DNA of 64,000 nt from Desulfovibrio sp. JC010 (GTDB lineage Bacteria; Desulfobacterota; Desulfovibrionia; Desulfovibrionales; Desulfovibrionaceae). The position numbers were made by a program, and so were the translations under genes. The notes under the pieces were generated by a model that worked only from the letters and a program-made list of their open reading frames with translations, was not told the DNA's origin and made no database searches. Where the stretch lies: positions 186,001-250,000 of the forward strand of contig NZ_VOIQ01000005.1 in NCBI RefSeq assembly GCF_010470675.1, read 5' to 3'. This document shows, one piece after another, positions 27,188 to 34,528 of this stretch (within the stretch, counting starts at the first letter, position 1; each line of letters opens with the position of its first letter).

Positions 27188-28628
27188 CACCCATTCTAAT
27201 CTGAAAAAACTTATCCTCGTCTTCACTGCCAAGGGAGTGAAAGGTGTGGGCGGGCTGCTGCTGGCCTGGGTGCTGGCCAAGAAGTACGGGGCTTACGGTT
27301 CCGGGGTGTTTTTTATCGGCTATACCTTTGCATTTCTCTGTGCCAGTTTTGCGCAACTGGGCATCGGGAACGGTTGTTTGCGCTATATCCCGCAGTTACG
27401 CGCTGAGGATGAATCCAATCTTTCGTCCATGTGGACCATCTCACAACTGATTGTGGGCGCATTTGCTTTGCTGCTTTCGGCGATGGTTATGCTTTTTGCC
27501 GAACCTGCGGCCGGATTGGTTTTTAAAGATGTGTCAAAATGGGCGTATATTTTTTGTGCTGCGCCCATTATTTTTTTCTGGAGCCTGACCAGAATCAACA
27601 TCATGGTCCGCCAGAGCTTAGGGGATATGTCCGGGATTACGCTGGTGGAAAACCTGATAATTCCGGCAGGTATGCTGCTGTTTGGCGGTTTGTCTTTTGT
27701 CATTGATTTCAGCGTGCTTGTTTTTCTGGCGACCGTAACTTCCCTTTATTTTATTTCGTTTTTGTATGCATTTTTCAGCACCCGGAAGGATTATAACTTA
27801 CGGTTCTCGCTGAAGCTGCGCAGTTCTTTGCGGGTGCGGGAAATACTTATCTATTCCATACCGCTGCTGGTCATTGCTTTTTCCCAGACTTCCCTGATCT
27901 GGATAAATACGCTTATTCTCGGTGCTGTGGGGGCTGTTGTTGATGCCGCTCTATTTGTGGCGGCCATGAAAGTTGCGGTGAGTATTTCCATTCTGCTTTA
28001 TACCTTTAACAGCGTTTACGCCCCGCAGATTTCTTCAGCCTATGCCCGTGACGACTTTGATTCTATCCGTTCATTATACCGTGATGCCACCCATGCGCTT
28101 ACCTTTTGTTCCTTTTTGCTGCTGGCTGTAGTGGCGGTTTATGCGGAAGTGATTATGAATTTTTTCGGTGCGCAGTATGATGCAGGAGCAGCCTGTCTGC
28201 TCTGGATGCTGGTCGGGCAGATCTGTAATTGCTATACGGGTCCGGTGGGCTATCTGCTTATTCTTTCAGGTAAATCAAAGCTGGAAGTGTACAATACCGT
28301 TGCCGGATTGGTTCTTAATGCCGGACTCTGCCTGCTGTTTTACAAAACTTTCGGGGTCAGCGGGGCCGGGCTGGCTTTCTGTCTTTCCAATGTGCTTATC
28401 AATCTGCTGCGTTATTTTCAGTGTCGAAGATTCTTCAGAATTAATTGGCTGGATCGCACCCAGAAGTATTTTATTGGGATGCAGATGTTACTGGTCTGCG
28501 CTTTCCTGCTCTTAAATTTTTACAGTGTGAACCGGGAACTGCTGGTCGCGGTACTGTCTGCCGTATATCTGCTGCTTAATATCAGCAACGTTTCCAGCCT
28601 GATCAGCAAGCTGGGCAATCAGCATTAA
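27180..28628 (+). CDS. Wzx-type polysaccharide flippase
   Basis: A 482 aa membrane protein with 12-14 hydrophobic helices, of the oligosaccharide flippase (MOP) superfamily. The N-terminal TAKGVKGVGGLLLAWVLAKK and YGAYGSGVFFIGYTFAFL segments are typical. It would move lipid-linked repeat units across the inner membrane and completes the Wzx/Wzy set of the cluster. The start is TTG 27180, inside the end of the sulfotransferase gene, with AAGGAG 7 bases ahead. Its last 4 bases overlap the end of the convergent wtpC gene. Confidence 0.9.
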   Translation: MSSTHSNLKKLILVFTAKGVKGVGGLLLAWVLAKKYGAYGSGVFFIGYTFAFLCASFAQLGIGNGCLRYIPQLRAEDESNLSSMWTISQLIVGAFALLLSAMVMLFAEPAAGLVFKDVSKWAYIFCAAPIIFFWSLTRINIMVRQSLGDMSGITLVENLIIPAGMLLFGGLSFVIDFSVLVFLATVTSLYFISFLYAFFSTRKDYNLRFSLKLRSSLRVREILIYSIPLLVIAFSQTSLIWINTLILGAVGAVVDAALFVAAMKVAVSISILLYTFNSVYAPQISSAYARDDFDSIRSLYRDATHALTFCSFLLLAVVAVYAEVIMNFFGAQYDAGAACLLWMLVGQICNCYTGPVGYLLILSGKSKLEVYNTVAGLVLNAGLCLLFYKTFGVSGAGLAFCLSNVLINLLRYFQCRRFFRINWLDRTQKYFIGMQMLLVCAFLLLNFYSVNRELLVAVLSAVYLLLNISNVSSLISKLGNQH

Positions 28629-29662
28629 AACAGGTGCAGGCTTTGCTCCGGGATGGCTACTTTAATGGGTAATCCTGGTTCCAGTTCGCCGTTGCCGATC
28701 ATCTTGCGCGGTACAAGGGCGAAAATTTCCAGACCTTCATAATCCAGAGTGACCCGGATATGGAATCCTCCGGCAGTGATGCCCTTGATGATACCGTAGA
28801 AGCTGTTCTGTCCGTTGTGTTCACCTATTTCACTACCCAGCAGCACTTCTTCGGGCCTGAAGGCCAGCATTGTTTCTGACCCTTGTTTTTCCATCCTGCA
28901 ATCAAGTATCAGGTCGCCCAGTTTTACGGAGTCTTTCATGGGAATGCAGGGGAAAGTGTTATTCATGCCTACGAATCCGGCCACAAACTCTGAACCGGGG
29001 GAGTTGAAAATATCGCGGATTTTTCCTTTGCGGACCAGTTCGCCGTTCCTGATGATAGCCCCGTTGGTGGAGAGGTAGAGAGCTTCATCAAAGTCGTGGG
29101 TGACCATCACAAAAGTAATCCCGGTTTCGCGGTGCAGATCTTTGAGCAGGTCCTGAACTTCCTGCCGGAAAGACGGGTCCAGTGCAGAGAGCGGTTCATC
29201 CAGCAGCAGTACTTTGGGCTTTACCAGCAGGGCGCGGGCAATGGCTGCACGCTGGCGTTCCCCGCCGGAAAGGTGGCGCGGGGTGCGGGGCAGAAGGTGG
29301 GAGATATTCAGCTTTTCCGCAAGTTCGGAAGCCTCGCAAACGGCTTTTTCTTCACTGATGCCCTGATATTTGGCACCGAAGATTATGTTTTCCAGTACGC
29401 TTAAGTGCGGAAAAAGAGCGTAGTCCTGATAGACAATGGACAGGCCCCGTTTTTCCGGAGGCAGGTGTACAATTTCATTGCCCGAAATTTTGATGGATCC
29501 TGAAGCTACCGGGACCAGCCCGGCGATGGTTTCCAGCAGCACGGATTTACCAGACCCGGTGGGGCCGAGCAGGGTGAAAAAGTCGCCTTCGGGGATATGC
29601 AGGTTGATGTCCCGCAGGGCGAATTCGGGCAGTTCAACATTGAGTTTTTCGATTTTAATCAT
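28625..29662 (-). CDS. wtpC: Tungstate/molybdate ABC transporter ATP-binding protein
   Basis: A 345 aa ABC ATPase that powers oxyanion import. Walker A is LGPTGSGKSVLL (about 33), the signature is LSGGERQRAAIARAL (about 133), and Walker B is VLLLDEPLSALDP (about 155). A C-terminal beta-rich domain (about 240-345) resembles TOBE/regulatory domains of ModC-type proteins. It overlaps the permease gene by 4 bases and so should be translated with it. The tungstate assignment comes from the WtpA-like binding protein in the same operon; molybdate is also possible. Confidence 0.88.
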   Translation of the reverse strand: MIKIEKLNVELPEFALRDINLHIPEGDFFTLLGPTGSGKSVLLETIAGLVPVASGSIKISGNEIVHLPPEKRGLSIVYQDYALFPHLSVLENIIFGAKYQGISEEKAVCEASELAEKLNISHLLPRTPRHLSGGERQRAAIARALLVKPKVLLLDEPLSALDPSFRQEVQDLLKDLHRETGITFVMVTHDFDEALYLSTNGAIIRNGELVRKGKIRDIFNSPGSEFVAGFVGMNNTFPCIPMKDSVKLGDLILDCRMEKQGSETMLAFRPEEVLLGSEIGEHNGQNSFYGIIKGITAGGFHIRVTLDYEGLEIFALVPRKMIGNGELEPGLPIKVAIPEQSLHLF

Positions 29663-30447
29663 GATTCCCTGCTCCCAAGTCCGCGTGAAAGAAGTCGCAG
29701 TGCCGCAAAGAGCACCAGTGAAAGAAAGATCAGCCAGATAGCCACCGGGCGGGAATATGAAAGCCCGTAGGCGGTGAACCGTTCATACATGAGTACCGGA
29801 GCGATCATGGGATGGTAGGCCACAATAACCACCGCGCCGAATTCACTCAGCGCACGGGCCATGCACATGATCATTCCGGTCAAAAGGGAACGCCATGCAA
29901 GGGGCAGGGTGACCCGGAAAAATGTCTGGGTGGGTGATGCTCCGAGGGTGCGGGCCGCTTTTTCCAGCCGTTCGGGTACGGCCTCAAATCCGTCCCGTGC
30001 GGCATTGAGGTAGAAAGGGAGCCCTACAAAGACCAGCACAGCCACAATCCCGGTATTGGTGCCCATGATGCGGATTCCGGCATCCATCAGCATCTGGCCG
30101 ATCCAGTGGTTGCGTCCGGCTATGGAGAGCAGGGCGATACCGATGACCGGGTGCGGGATCATGATCGGCATGTCGATTATGGATTCCACCAGTGCTTTGC
30201 CTTTGAAGTCCTTGCGGGCCAGCAGGAAAGCGAAGGGAGTGCCGATGGCGAAAGATATGAATGCCGCCAGCCCGGAACAGAGCATACTGCGGGTGATGGC
30301 CGCACGCACATCCGGGTCCATAATGGTCTGGAGCATTTCCTCATAGCTGGAACCGAGGATCAACTGGCTTAAGGGGACAAGAATGAAGCCGAGGACCAGC
30401 ACGGTGGAAACAATGGAGCTGACTGATGTCTTGTGAAATTTTCTCAT
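29659..30447 (-). CDS. wtpB: Tungstate/molybdate ABC transporter permease
   Basis: A 262 aa inner membrane permease with about six helices. The EAA loop for contact with the ATPase is visible in AARTLGASPTQTFFRVTLP. SEFGAVVIVAYHP near 190 is shared with ModB/WtpB/CysT-type permeases. The gene lies between wtpA and wtpC in one minus-strand operon. A strong hairpin lies between wtpA and this gene and probably lowers its expression compared with the binding protein. The ribosome binding site is weak. Confidence 0.9.
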   Translation of the reverse strand: MRKFHKTSVSSIVSTVLVLGFILVPLSQLILGSSYEEMLQTIMDPDVRAAITRSMLCSGLAAFISFAIGTPFAFLLARKDFKGKALVESIIDMPIMIPHPVIGIALLSIAGRNHWIGQMLMDAGIRIMGTNTGIVAVLVFVGLPFYLNAARDGFEAVPERLEKAARTLGASPTQTFFRVTLPLAWRSLLTGMIMCMARALSEFGAVVIVAYHPMIAPVLMYERFTAYGLSYSRPVAIWLIFLSLVLFAALRLLSRGLGSRES

Positions 30448-30458
30448 GGCAGGAATAA

Positions 30459-30488
30459 GGAAAGCCGGGATTTAACCCCCGGCTTTCC
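30459..30488 (-). terminator. Intra-operon hairpin between wtpA and wtpB
   Basis: Perfect arms GGAAAGCCGGG and CCCGGCTTTCC. It lies 15 bases after the wtpA stop on the minus strand with only a short T-containing tail. Such hairpins commonly protect the binding-protein message from 3' decay or act as partial terminators. Confidence 0.75.
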
Positions 30489-30502
30489 GTTGTAAGGTCA
30501 GA

Positions 30503-31480
30503 TTATTTCTTTACTTTGACGAGTTTCTGGAGCTCGGCAGGCATGTTCTTGACCATTGCTTCGTCAGGAACGATGGCCGGAACAAAGGGGGGCTGGCCCA
30601 TTTCTTTCAGGATTTTCAGGCCGCCCTCAGGGGAGAGCATGTAAGCCATGAAAGCTGTGGCGGCAGGCTTGTTGGGGGCATCTTTGATCTGGGTGATGCC
30701 GTAGGTGATGGATTTACCGATACGGTCGATGGTGGTGCCGGGCTTTTTGCCGCTGACAGTCACTTTAGCCTGCTTGTAGAAGTTGTTGTATTTGTAGTCG
30801 GAAAGGTTGATGTGTTTGTCGAGGGTGATGTATTTCAGACCGTGCTGTACTGCCACGGAGAGGTATTCCCATGCGTAATCCATGTTTCCGGTCTTGAGCA
30901 GGGAGATCAGCTCAACGGATTTGGGGCGGACCCATTCTTTTTTGCGCTGGGAGATCAGCTTATCAAAGAGACCTTTTTTGCCGTAAAATTTTTCAGCCAG
31001 CTGCAGAACCATGACACTGCGGTAGCCGCAGGGGTCGAGGTTGGGATCGGAGTGGCCCCAGACAACGCCGGGCTTGGCGAGGATTTCATACCAGTTGTCT
31101 GCGTTCACTTCGGAAGCGTATTTGGAATCGTCGGTGTAGCAGAGTACCAGCTGGTTGGTGGCGAAACGGATGTTGAAGTCCGCGTATTTGGGGATCAGGT
31201 TCTTGTCGATGACCACATAGTCGGCGGAAGCCATGATGTCTGCGGGCTTGCCCACTTCGGAAATCATGCGCGCCATTTTGGTGGAACCGCCGGCTTCACG
31301 TTTGATGTCAACACCGGGATGCATGGCTTCGAATTCCTTTTCCATCTTGGCAAGGGGAACAGAAAGGCTGCCTGCGTGAAACATGATCACATCACCGCTG
31401 ATTTCATCTGCGGCAAAGGCGGGCATAGCTGATACCAGTGAAAGCATAACGAGCATCACTCCTAAAGATATAAAACGCAT
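30503..31480 (-). CDS. wtpA: Tungstate ABC transporter substrate-binding protein
   Basis: A 325 aa periplasmic protein with a signal peptide ending at about AFA-ADE (residue 24). The segments [32 protein letters not shown] and [14 protein letters not shown] match the WtpA branch of molybdate/tungstate binding proteins rather than the TupA branch. Tungsten is used by tungsten formate dehydrogenases and aldehyde oxidoreductases of sulfate reducers, which gives a rationale. A GGAGAG site precedes the ATG. A sigma-70-like promoter is visible 50-80 bases upstream. Confidence 0.92.
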   Translation of the reverse strand: MRFISLGVMLVMLSLVSAMPAFAADEISGDVIMFHAGSLSVPLAKMEKEFEAMHPGVDIKREAGGSTKMARMISEVGKPADIMASADYVVIDKNLIPKYADFNIRFATNQLVLCYTDDSKYASEVNADNWYEILAKPGVVWGHSDPNLDPCGYRSVMVLQLAEKFYGKKGLFDKLISQRKKEWVRPKSVELISLLKTGNMDYAWEYLSVAVQHGLKYITLDKHINLSDYKYNNFYKQAKVTVSGKKPGTTIDRIGKSITYGITQIKDAPNKPAATAFMAYMLSPEGGLKILKEMGQPPFVPAIVPDEAMVKNMPAELQKLVKVKK

Positions 31481-31530
31481 TTTCTCTCTCCAGTTTAGGA
31501 TAGTTAAAATTTAAGGGCAATTGGAATAAC

Positions 31531-31559
31531 CGTATATTTAGTAGGGGAATTGTTGTCAA
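31531..31559 (-). promoter_or_regulatory. Sigma-70-type promoter for wtpABC
   Basis: On the minus strand TTGACA (31554-31559) and TATACG (31531-31536) are separated by 17 bases, and the wtpA start is about 50 bases downstream. No classical ModE palindrome was recognised. Confidence 0.6.
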
Positions 31560-31593
31560 ACTGGTGATATGTCATGCGCTGCATAATAAAAAA

Positions 31594-31623
31594 AGGCAAA
31601 AAAAAGCAGCATATGAATGCTGC
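31594..31623 (-). terminator. Terminator of the ribbon-helix-helix gene
   Basis: On the minus strand the arms GCAGCAT and ATGCTGC (31606-31623) are followed by eight T residues. It lies about 100 bases downstream of the small regulator gene and separates it from wtpA. Confidence 0.85.
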
Positions 31624-31725
31624 GCGGTATGGACTCTTTGTCCGGGAAGAAGAAACATGGGCGCAAAAATGCTGCCGCTTGTTATTTGGGGGTGTGAACG
31701 AGCGGCTTTTTAAACTTGAATCCGT

Positions 31726-31947
31726 TTAGTGCGTGATCTGCTTGGTTGCAGTCTTGGAAGTCATTTCGCTGTCATTGCAGAGTTTGACCCTGTTGTAAAA
31801 GAGGTCTTCAGGACCTGCCTTGCTGAAGAGTTCCTGCAGCAATACGTTCAGGAACATGGACTTGCTGATTCCCAAGTTCTCGCAGGCATCTTCAATTTTT
31901 TCATTGATTTCGTGGTTCAGATACACATCTGATAACCGTGTATGCAT
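31726..31947 (-). CDS. Small ribbon-helix-helix-like protein
   Basis: A 73 aa protein. The N-terminal beta-strand-like MHTRLSDVYLNHEINEKIEDACENL and the following LGISKSMFLNVLLQELF resemble the strand-helix-helix layout of CopG/Arc-type DNA-binding proteins; the family assignment is by pattern only. A perfect ribosome binding site (AAGGAGG) precedes the ATG, and the gene has its own promoter and terminator, which argues that it is real. It sits upstream of wtpABC but is a separate transcript. It could regulate wtp or itself. It could also be an antitoxin without a visible toxin. Confidence 0.65.
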   Translation of the reverse strand: MHTRLSDVYLNHEINEKIEDACENLGISKSMFLNVLLQELFSKAGPEDLFYNRVKLCNDSEMTSKTATKQITH

Positions 31948-31980
31948 AGTTGCCTCCTTAAATGATTGTTCTCGTTTACT

Positions 31981-31998
31981 ATTATATTGAGTTTCAAT
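31981..31998 (-). promoter_or_regulatory. Promoter with overlapping palindrome for the small regulator
   Basis: Read on the minus strand, TATAAT (31981-31986) is a perfect -10 box about 35 bases before the start codon. Directly next to it lies ATTGA-GTT-TCAAT (31986-31998), a palindrome in the spacer. This placement would suit autorepression. Confidence 0.5.
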
Positions 31999-32126
31999 TC
32001 AGTGTTTCTTCGCTTACCGCTACTTAATACATAATATGAAAAACTTGTTATGTACAGGGGGTTGCGCCGATTTAACCGTTCTGTCGTCAATTCTTAAACT
32101 TGGAATTTTGCACCAGACTGAACGGA

Positions 32127-32189
32127 TGTGCAGTTTGTGAACTTGTGCATTGCACATATGTGCAAAAATAATGTGCAAATGGATGTGCA
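32127..32189 (+). promoter_or_regulatory. Array of TGTGCA operator half-sites
   Basis: TGTGCA occurs at 32127, 32144, 32159, 32172 and 32184, and its reverse complement TGCACA at 32151. The central part forms the perfect palindrome TGCACATATGTGCA (32151-32164) and a second one, TGTGCA-T-TGCACA (32144-32156). It lies 60-125 bases upstream of the -24 element, the usual place for a sigma-54 enhancer-binding activator. Confidence 0.7.
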
Positions 32190-32248
32190 GATCAGGGTGG
32201 GAAAATGTTTAAAAATGATAAGTTGTTGTAAAGTAAGGGAAAGTGTTT

Positions 32249-32264
32249 TTGGCACGCTAGATGC
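32249..32264 (+). promoter_or_regulatory. Sigma-54 (RpoN) type promoter
   Basis: TTGGCACGCTAGATGC matches the -24/-12 consensus TTGGCACGNNNNTTGC at all but one fixed position, with GG and GC exactly 10 bases apart. The predicted start of transcription is near 32275 on the plus strand. No plus-strand gene follows for more than 4 kb. Confidence 0.75.
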
Positions 32265-32274
32265 TAAGTAGAAA

Positions 32275-32413
32275 AGCAAGACGGGCGAGGAAATTGTTCC
32301 CCTGCACTTTCCTCAAGCATAGCCCGAATAAATATACAGTCTTCATTCCTCATCATCACTCCTTTAAGTATAAAAGGACCGGGCTCCTCCAACCCGGTCC
32401 TTTTATATTTTTT
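32275..32413 (+). ncRNA. Candidate sigma-54-dependent small RNA, about 140 nt
   Basis: The interval between the sigma-54 promoter and the terminator contains a 5' stem (CGGGC 32282-32286 with GCCCG 32322-32326; GAGGAAA 32287-32293 with TTTCCTC 32308-32314), an open CU-rich middle with TTCCTC (32346) and CTCCTTT (32359), and a terminator hairpin whose loop reads CTCCTCC (32384-32390). These pyrimidine tracts could pair with Shine-Dalgarno sequences of target mRNAs. The layout resembles that of the sigma-54-driven Qrr RNAs of Vibrio, with no sequence similarity claimed. A weak TTG-initiated frame crosses the region and looks accidental. Confidence 0.6.
32372..32413 (+). terminator. Intrinsic terminator of the candidate small RNA
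   Basis: Perfect arms AAAAGGACCGGG (32372-32383) and CCCGGTCCTTTT (32393-32404) with a 9-base loop, followed by ATATTTTTT. Outer sequences TTTAAGTAT and ATACTTAAA could extend the pairing. Confidence 0.9.
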
Positions 32414-32428
32414 ATACTTAAATAAAAG

Positions 32429-32458
32429 AACGGCCGGTCTTTCTTAGTCCGGCCGTTA
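32429..32458 (-). terminator. Terminator of the FMN dehydrogenase transcript
   Basis: Arms AACGGCCGG and CCGGCCGTT, followed on the minus strand by CTTTTATTT. It lies 26 bases beyond the stop codon of the dehydrogenase gene. Confidence 0.8.
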
Positions 32459-32484
32459 TCATAAGTCTTAATCCCAGTGACCAA

Positions 32485-33495
32485 TTAACGGTACAGAACC
32501 CTGATATCCACAAAGCTAGCCTTTTCAGTCCCGGTGAGAACCATGGCAGCGGTGAGTTCTGCTTTGAGCTGGTCGATGTATTTTTCAACACCTTCCAGCA
32601 GACCGCCCATGGTGGCAATGGAGAAGGGGCGGCCGATCATGACTGCATCCGCGCCCAGTGCCAGCATTTTAAGCACGTCGCTTCCGGTGCGTACGCCGCC
32701 GTCGACCATTACGGAACACTGTCCGGCAACAGCGCGGGAAATTTCAAAGAGCACCTCCGCTGTGCCGGGGCAGGAATCGAGCACGCGTCCACCGTGGTTG
32801 GAAACAACGATGCCTTTTGCTCCGGCATCAATTGCCATGCGTGCTTCATCCGGGGTCATGATGCCTTTGAGGATGAAGTCGGCATTGACGGATTCTATAA
32901 TCTCGCGCAGTTTGCGCATGCATTTGGGGGTAACCGGGCGGCCCATTTTTTTAAGGGTGATCAGGCCCGCAGCATCGATATCCATGCCGATGATCTTACT
33001 TCCGGTTTCTTCCGCTTTCCGGAGTTTCTCGTTCAGTTCTTTATCTTCCCAGGGCTTGATAAAGGGAATGCCGTGTCCGGCAACATCTTTGATAGCCGCA
33101 AAGCCGCTTTCATGGATAAAGGGCGGTACCCCGTCTCCTGTGCAGCCGATAATTCCTTTTTCCTTACAGCCTTTGAGCTTGTTGGTGATGTAGTCCAGCT
33201 CGCTGACCTTGCCGCCCATGTTGAATTCCACACCGCCGATGGGGGCGGCAATGACCGGGATATCAAGGTCGATGCCCATGACATTGACTGAAGTGTCCGG
33301 TTCACTGAATTCATGGATGGTGCGCATGTTCAGCTTCAGATCTTCTAGAGCCTTAACATTGTTCTTGAAGCTGGATGCGGTACCCAGTCCGCCCATGCCG
33401 GGAACCTCGCCCACGCAGGCTTTACCGTTACAAACGGGGCAGACTTTGCAGTAGCCTTTCATCAATTCACGAGCATTATCACGTATTTCTTTCAT
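32485..33495 (-). CDS. FMN-dependent 2-hydroxyacid dehydrogenase
   Basis: A 336 aa flavoprotein of the lactate/glycolate oxidase superfamily. The (beta/alpha)8 barrel shows VIAAPIGG, FILKGIMTPDEARMA with the conserved Lys, VVSNHGGRVLD with the active-site His and Arg, and VDGGVRTGSDVLKMLALGAD for FMN phosphate. It differs from aerobic enzymes in a cysteine-rich N-terminus (CKVCPVCNGKAC, about 18-29), which may bind a metal or cluster. Lactate or another 2-hydroxyacid is the likely substrate. It is downstream of a TauE-type permease and a GntR/FadR regulator on the same strand. AAGGAG precedes the ATG. Confidence 0.87.
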   Translation of the reverse strand: MKEIRDNARELMKGYCKVCPVCNGKACVGEVPGMGGLGTASSFKNNVKALEDLKLNMRTIHEFSEPDTSVNVMGIDLDIPVIAAPIGGVEFNMGGKVSELDYITNKLKGCKEKGIIGCTGDGVPPFIHESGFAAIKDVAGHGIPFIKPWEDKELNEKLRKAEETGSKIIGMDIDAAGLITLKKMGRPVTPKCMRKLREIIESVNADFILKGIMTPDEARMAIDAGAKGIVVSNHGGRVLDSCPGTAEVLFEISRAVAGQCSVMVDGGVRTGSDVLKMLALGADAVMIGRPFSIATMGGLLEGVEKYIDQLKAELTAAMVLTGTEKASFVDIRVLYR

Positions 33496-33510
33496 TTGAG
33501 ATCTCCTTGG

Positions 33511-33585
33511 GATGCCTACCGGCGGTCCCTGCCGGGGGCCTTAAACCCTTTTCCAAAAGGGTTTAAGAATCCCAAAACGTTTTAA
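33511..33585 (-). repeat. Composite palindromic repeat, type A, upstream of the dehydrogenase gene
   Basis: Inverted copy with arms CTTAAACCCTTTT and AAAAGGGTTTAAG. The gene-facing module is GCCTACCGGC, a variant of the usual GCCTTCGGC, and lies 16 bases before the dehydrogenase start. Confidence 0.9.
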
Positions 33586-33611
33586 TAGTTTTAGATATTT
33601 ATTCAACCAAC

Positions 33612-33700
33612 ATCGGCGAAACCCTAGTAAAAGTTTTTGAAGAGTCCAGAGAAACTTTTTGCAAAAAGTTTCTTTGGCCCCCGGAGGGTCGCCGAAGGCA
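33612..33700 (+). repeat. Composite palindromic repeat, type B, at the tauE 3' end
   Basis: Starts CGGCGAAACCCTAGTAAAAG. Arms CCAGAGAAACTTTTT and AAAAAGTTTCTTTGG, with one G:T pair, then CCCCCGGAGGGTCGCC and GCCGAAGGCA, finishing next to the stop of the permease gene. Confidence 0.9.
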
Positions 33701-33702
33701 TT

Positions 33703-34500
33703 TTAGAATATAGAAATAAGCATTCTGGTAGCCACAATTATCAGCAGCACTGCGAAAATCTTTTTGAGCTTGCCTACGGGCAGGCTGTGGGCCAGCCGTA
33801 CGCCGATGGGAGCGGTCAGCATACTGGCTGAAACGATACCGATCAAGGCGGGCAGGTAAACATAACCGATGCAGTAATGGGGCAAGCCTTCCACACCGAT
33901 TCCGGTCCAGACGTATCCGGCAGTTCCGGCAATGGCGATGGGCAGACCGATGGCAGCAGCAGTGCCGATGGCGGTATGGATGACGATGTTGCACATGGTC
34001 AGGAAGGGTACGGAAAGGGTTCCGCCGCCGATACCCACAAGACTGGAAAAGATACCGATGACGTTACCGGCTGCAAACATCCCTTTAGTGCCGGGCACCT
34101 GCCGGGAAGCTTTGGGTTTGAGGCCGAAAAGCATCTGCGAGGCCACGTAGTAGAGGAAGACCACGAAGATTCCTTTCAGGAAATTGGTGTTCATAAAGGA
34201 AGTGGAAATGGAACCTAGAAACGTTCCGAGGATGATGCCCGGAGTTATGGCTTTGAATATATCCCAGCGTACAGCCCCGCGTTTGTTGTGCGAACGCATG
34301 CTGGAGATGGAAGTGAAGATGATGCTGGCAAGGGAAGTTCCCAATGCGATGTGCATGAGGTGCACTTCCGGGATGCCTAAGGGAGGCAGGGTGAAGACGA
34401 GGATGGGCACAATGACCAGTCCGCCGCCGATGCCGAGCAGTCCGGCCATAATTCCGGCAAAAATACCGAGTACAACGAAAATCAGTAAGGTGGAGAACAT
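33703..34500 (-). CDS. TauE/SafE family membrane permease
   Basis: A 265 aa inner membrane protein with about eight helices in two repeated halves, each with a glycine-rich start (AGLLGIGGGLVIVPIL at about 20 and GIFSSLVGIGGGTLSVPFL at about 150), the signature of TauE/SafE exporters. Members move sulfite, sulfonates or organic anions. Its position between a regulator and a 2-hydroxyacid dehydrogenase suggests a small organic acid such as lactate or sulfolactate; this is inference. GGAGG precedes the ATG. A 28-base gap to the regulator gene supports one operon. Confidence 0.88.
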   Translation of the reverse strand: MFSTLLIFVVLGIFAGIMAGLLGIGGGLVIVPILVFTLPPLGIPEVHLMHIALGTSLASIIFTSISSMRSHNKRGAVRWDIFKAITPGIILGTFLGSISTSFMNTNFLKGIFVVFLYYVASQMLFGLKPKASRQVPGTKGMFAAGNVIGIFSSLVGIGGGTLSVPFLTMCNIVIHTAIGTAAAIGLPIAIAGTAGYVWTGIGVEGLPHYCIGYVYLPALIGIVSASMLTAPIGVRLAHSLPVGKLKKIFAVLLIIVATRMLISIF

Positions 34501-34528
34501 GCGTTCCTCCGTGGCTTTTAGCTAGTGG

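Larger units (their letters stand above)
31948..32484. other. Gene-free regulatory interval
   Basis: This stretch of 537 bases has no convincing gene. From left to right it holds the minus-strand promoter of the small regulator (about 31981-32010), a cluster of TGTGCA motifs (32127-32189), a sigma-54-type promoter facing right (32249-32264), a candidate small RNA ending in an intrinsic terminator (32275-32413), and a second hairpin that ends the minus-strand dehydrogenase transcript (32429-32458). Confidence 0.75.

Noticed and set aside
32094-32279. A 61-codon minus-strand frame across the TGTGCA array
   Set aside because: No ribosome binding site and odd composition; it overlaps clear promoter elements.
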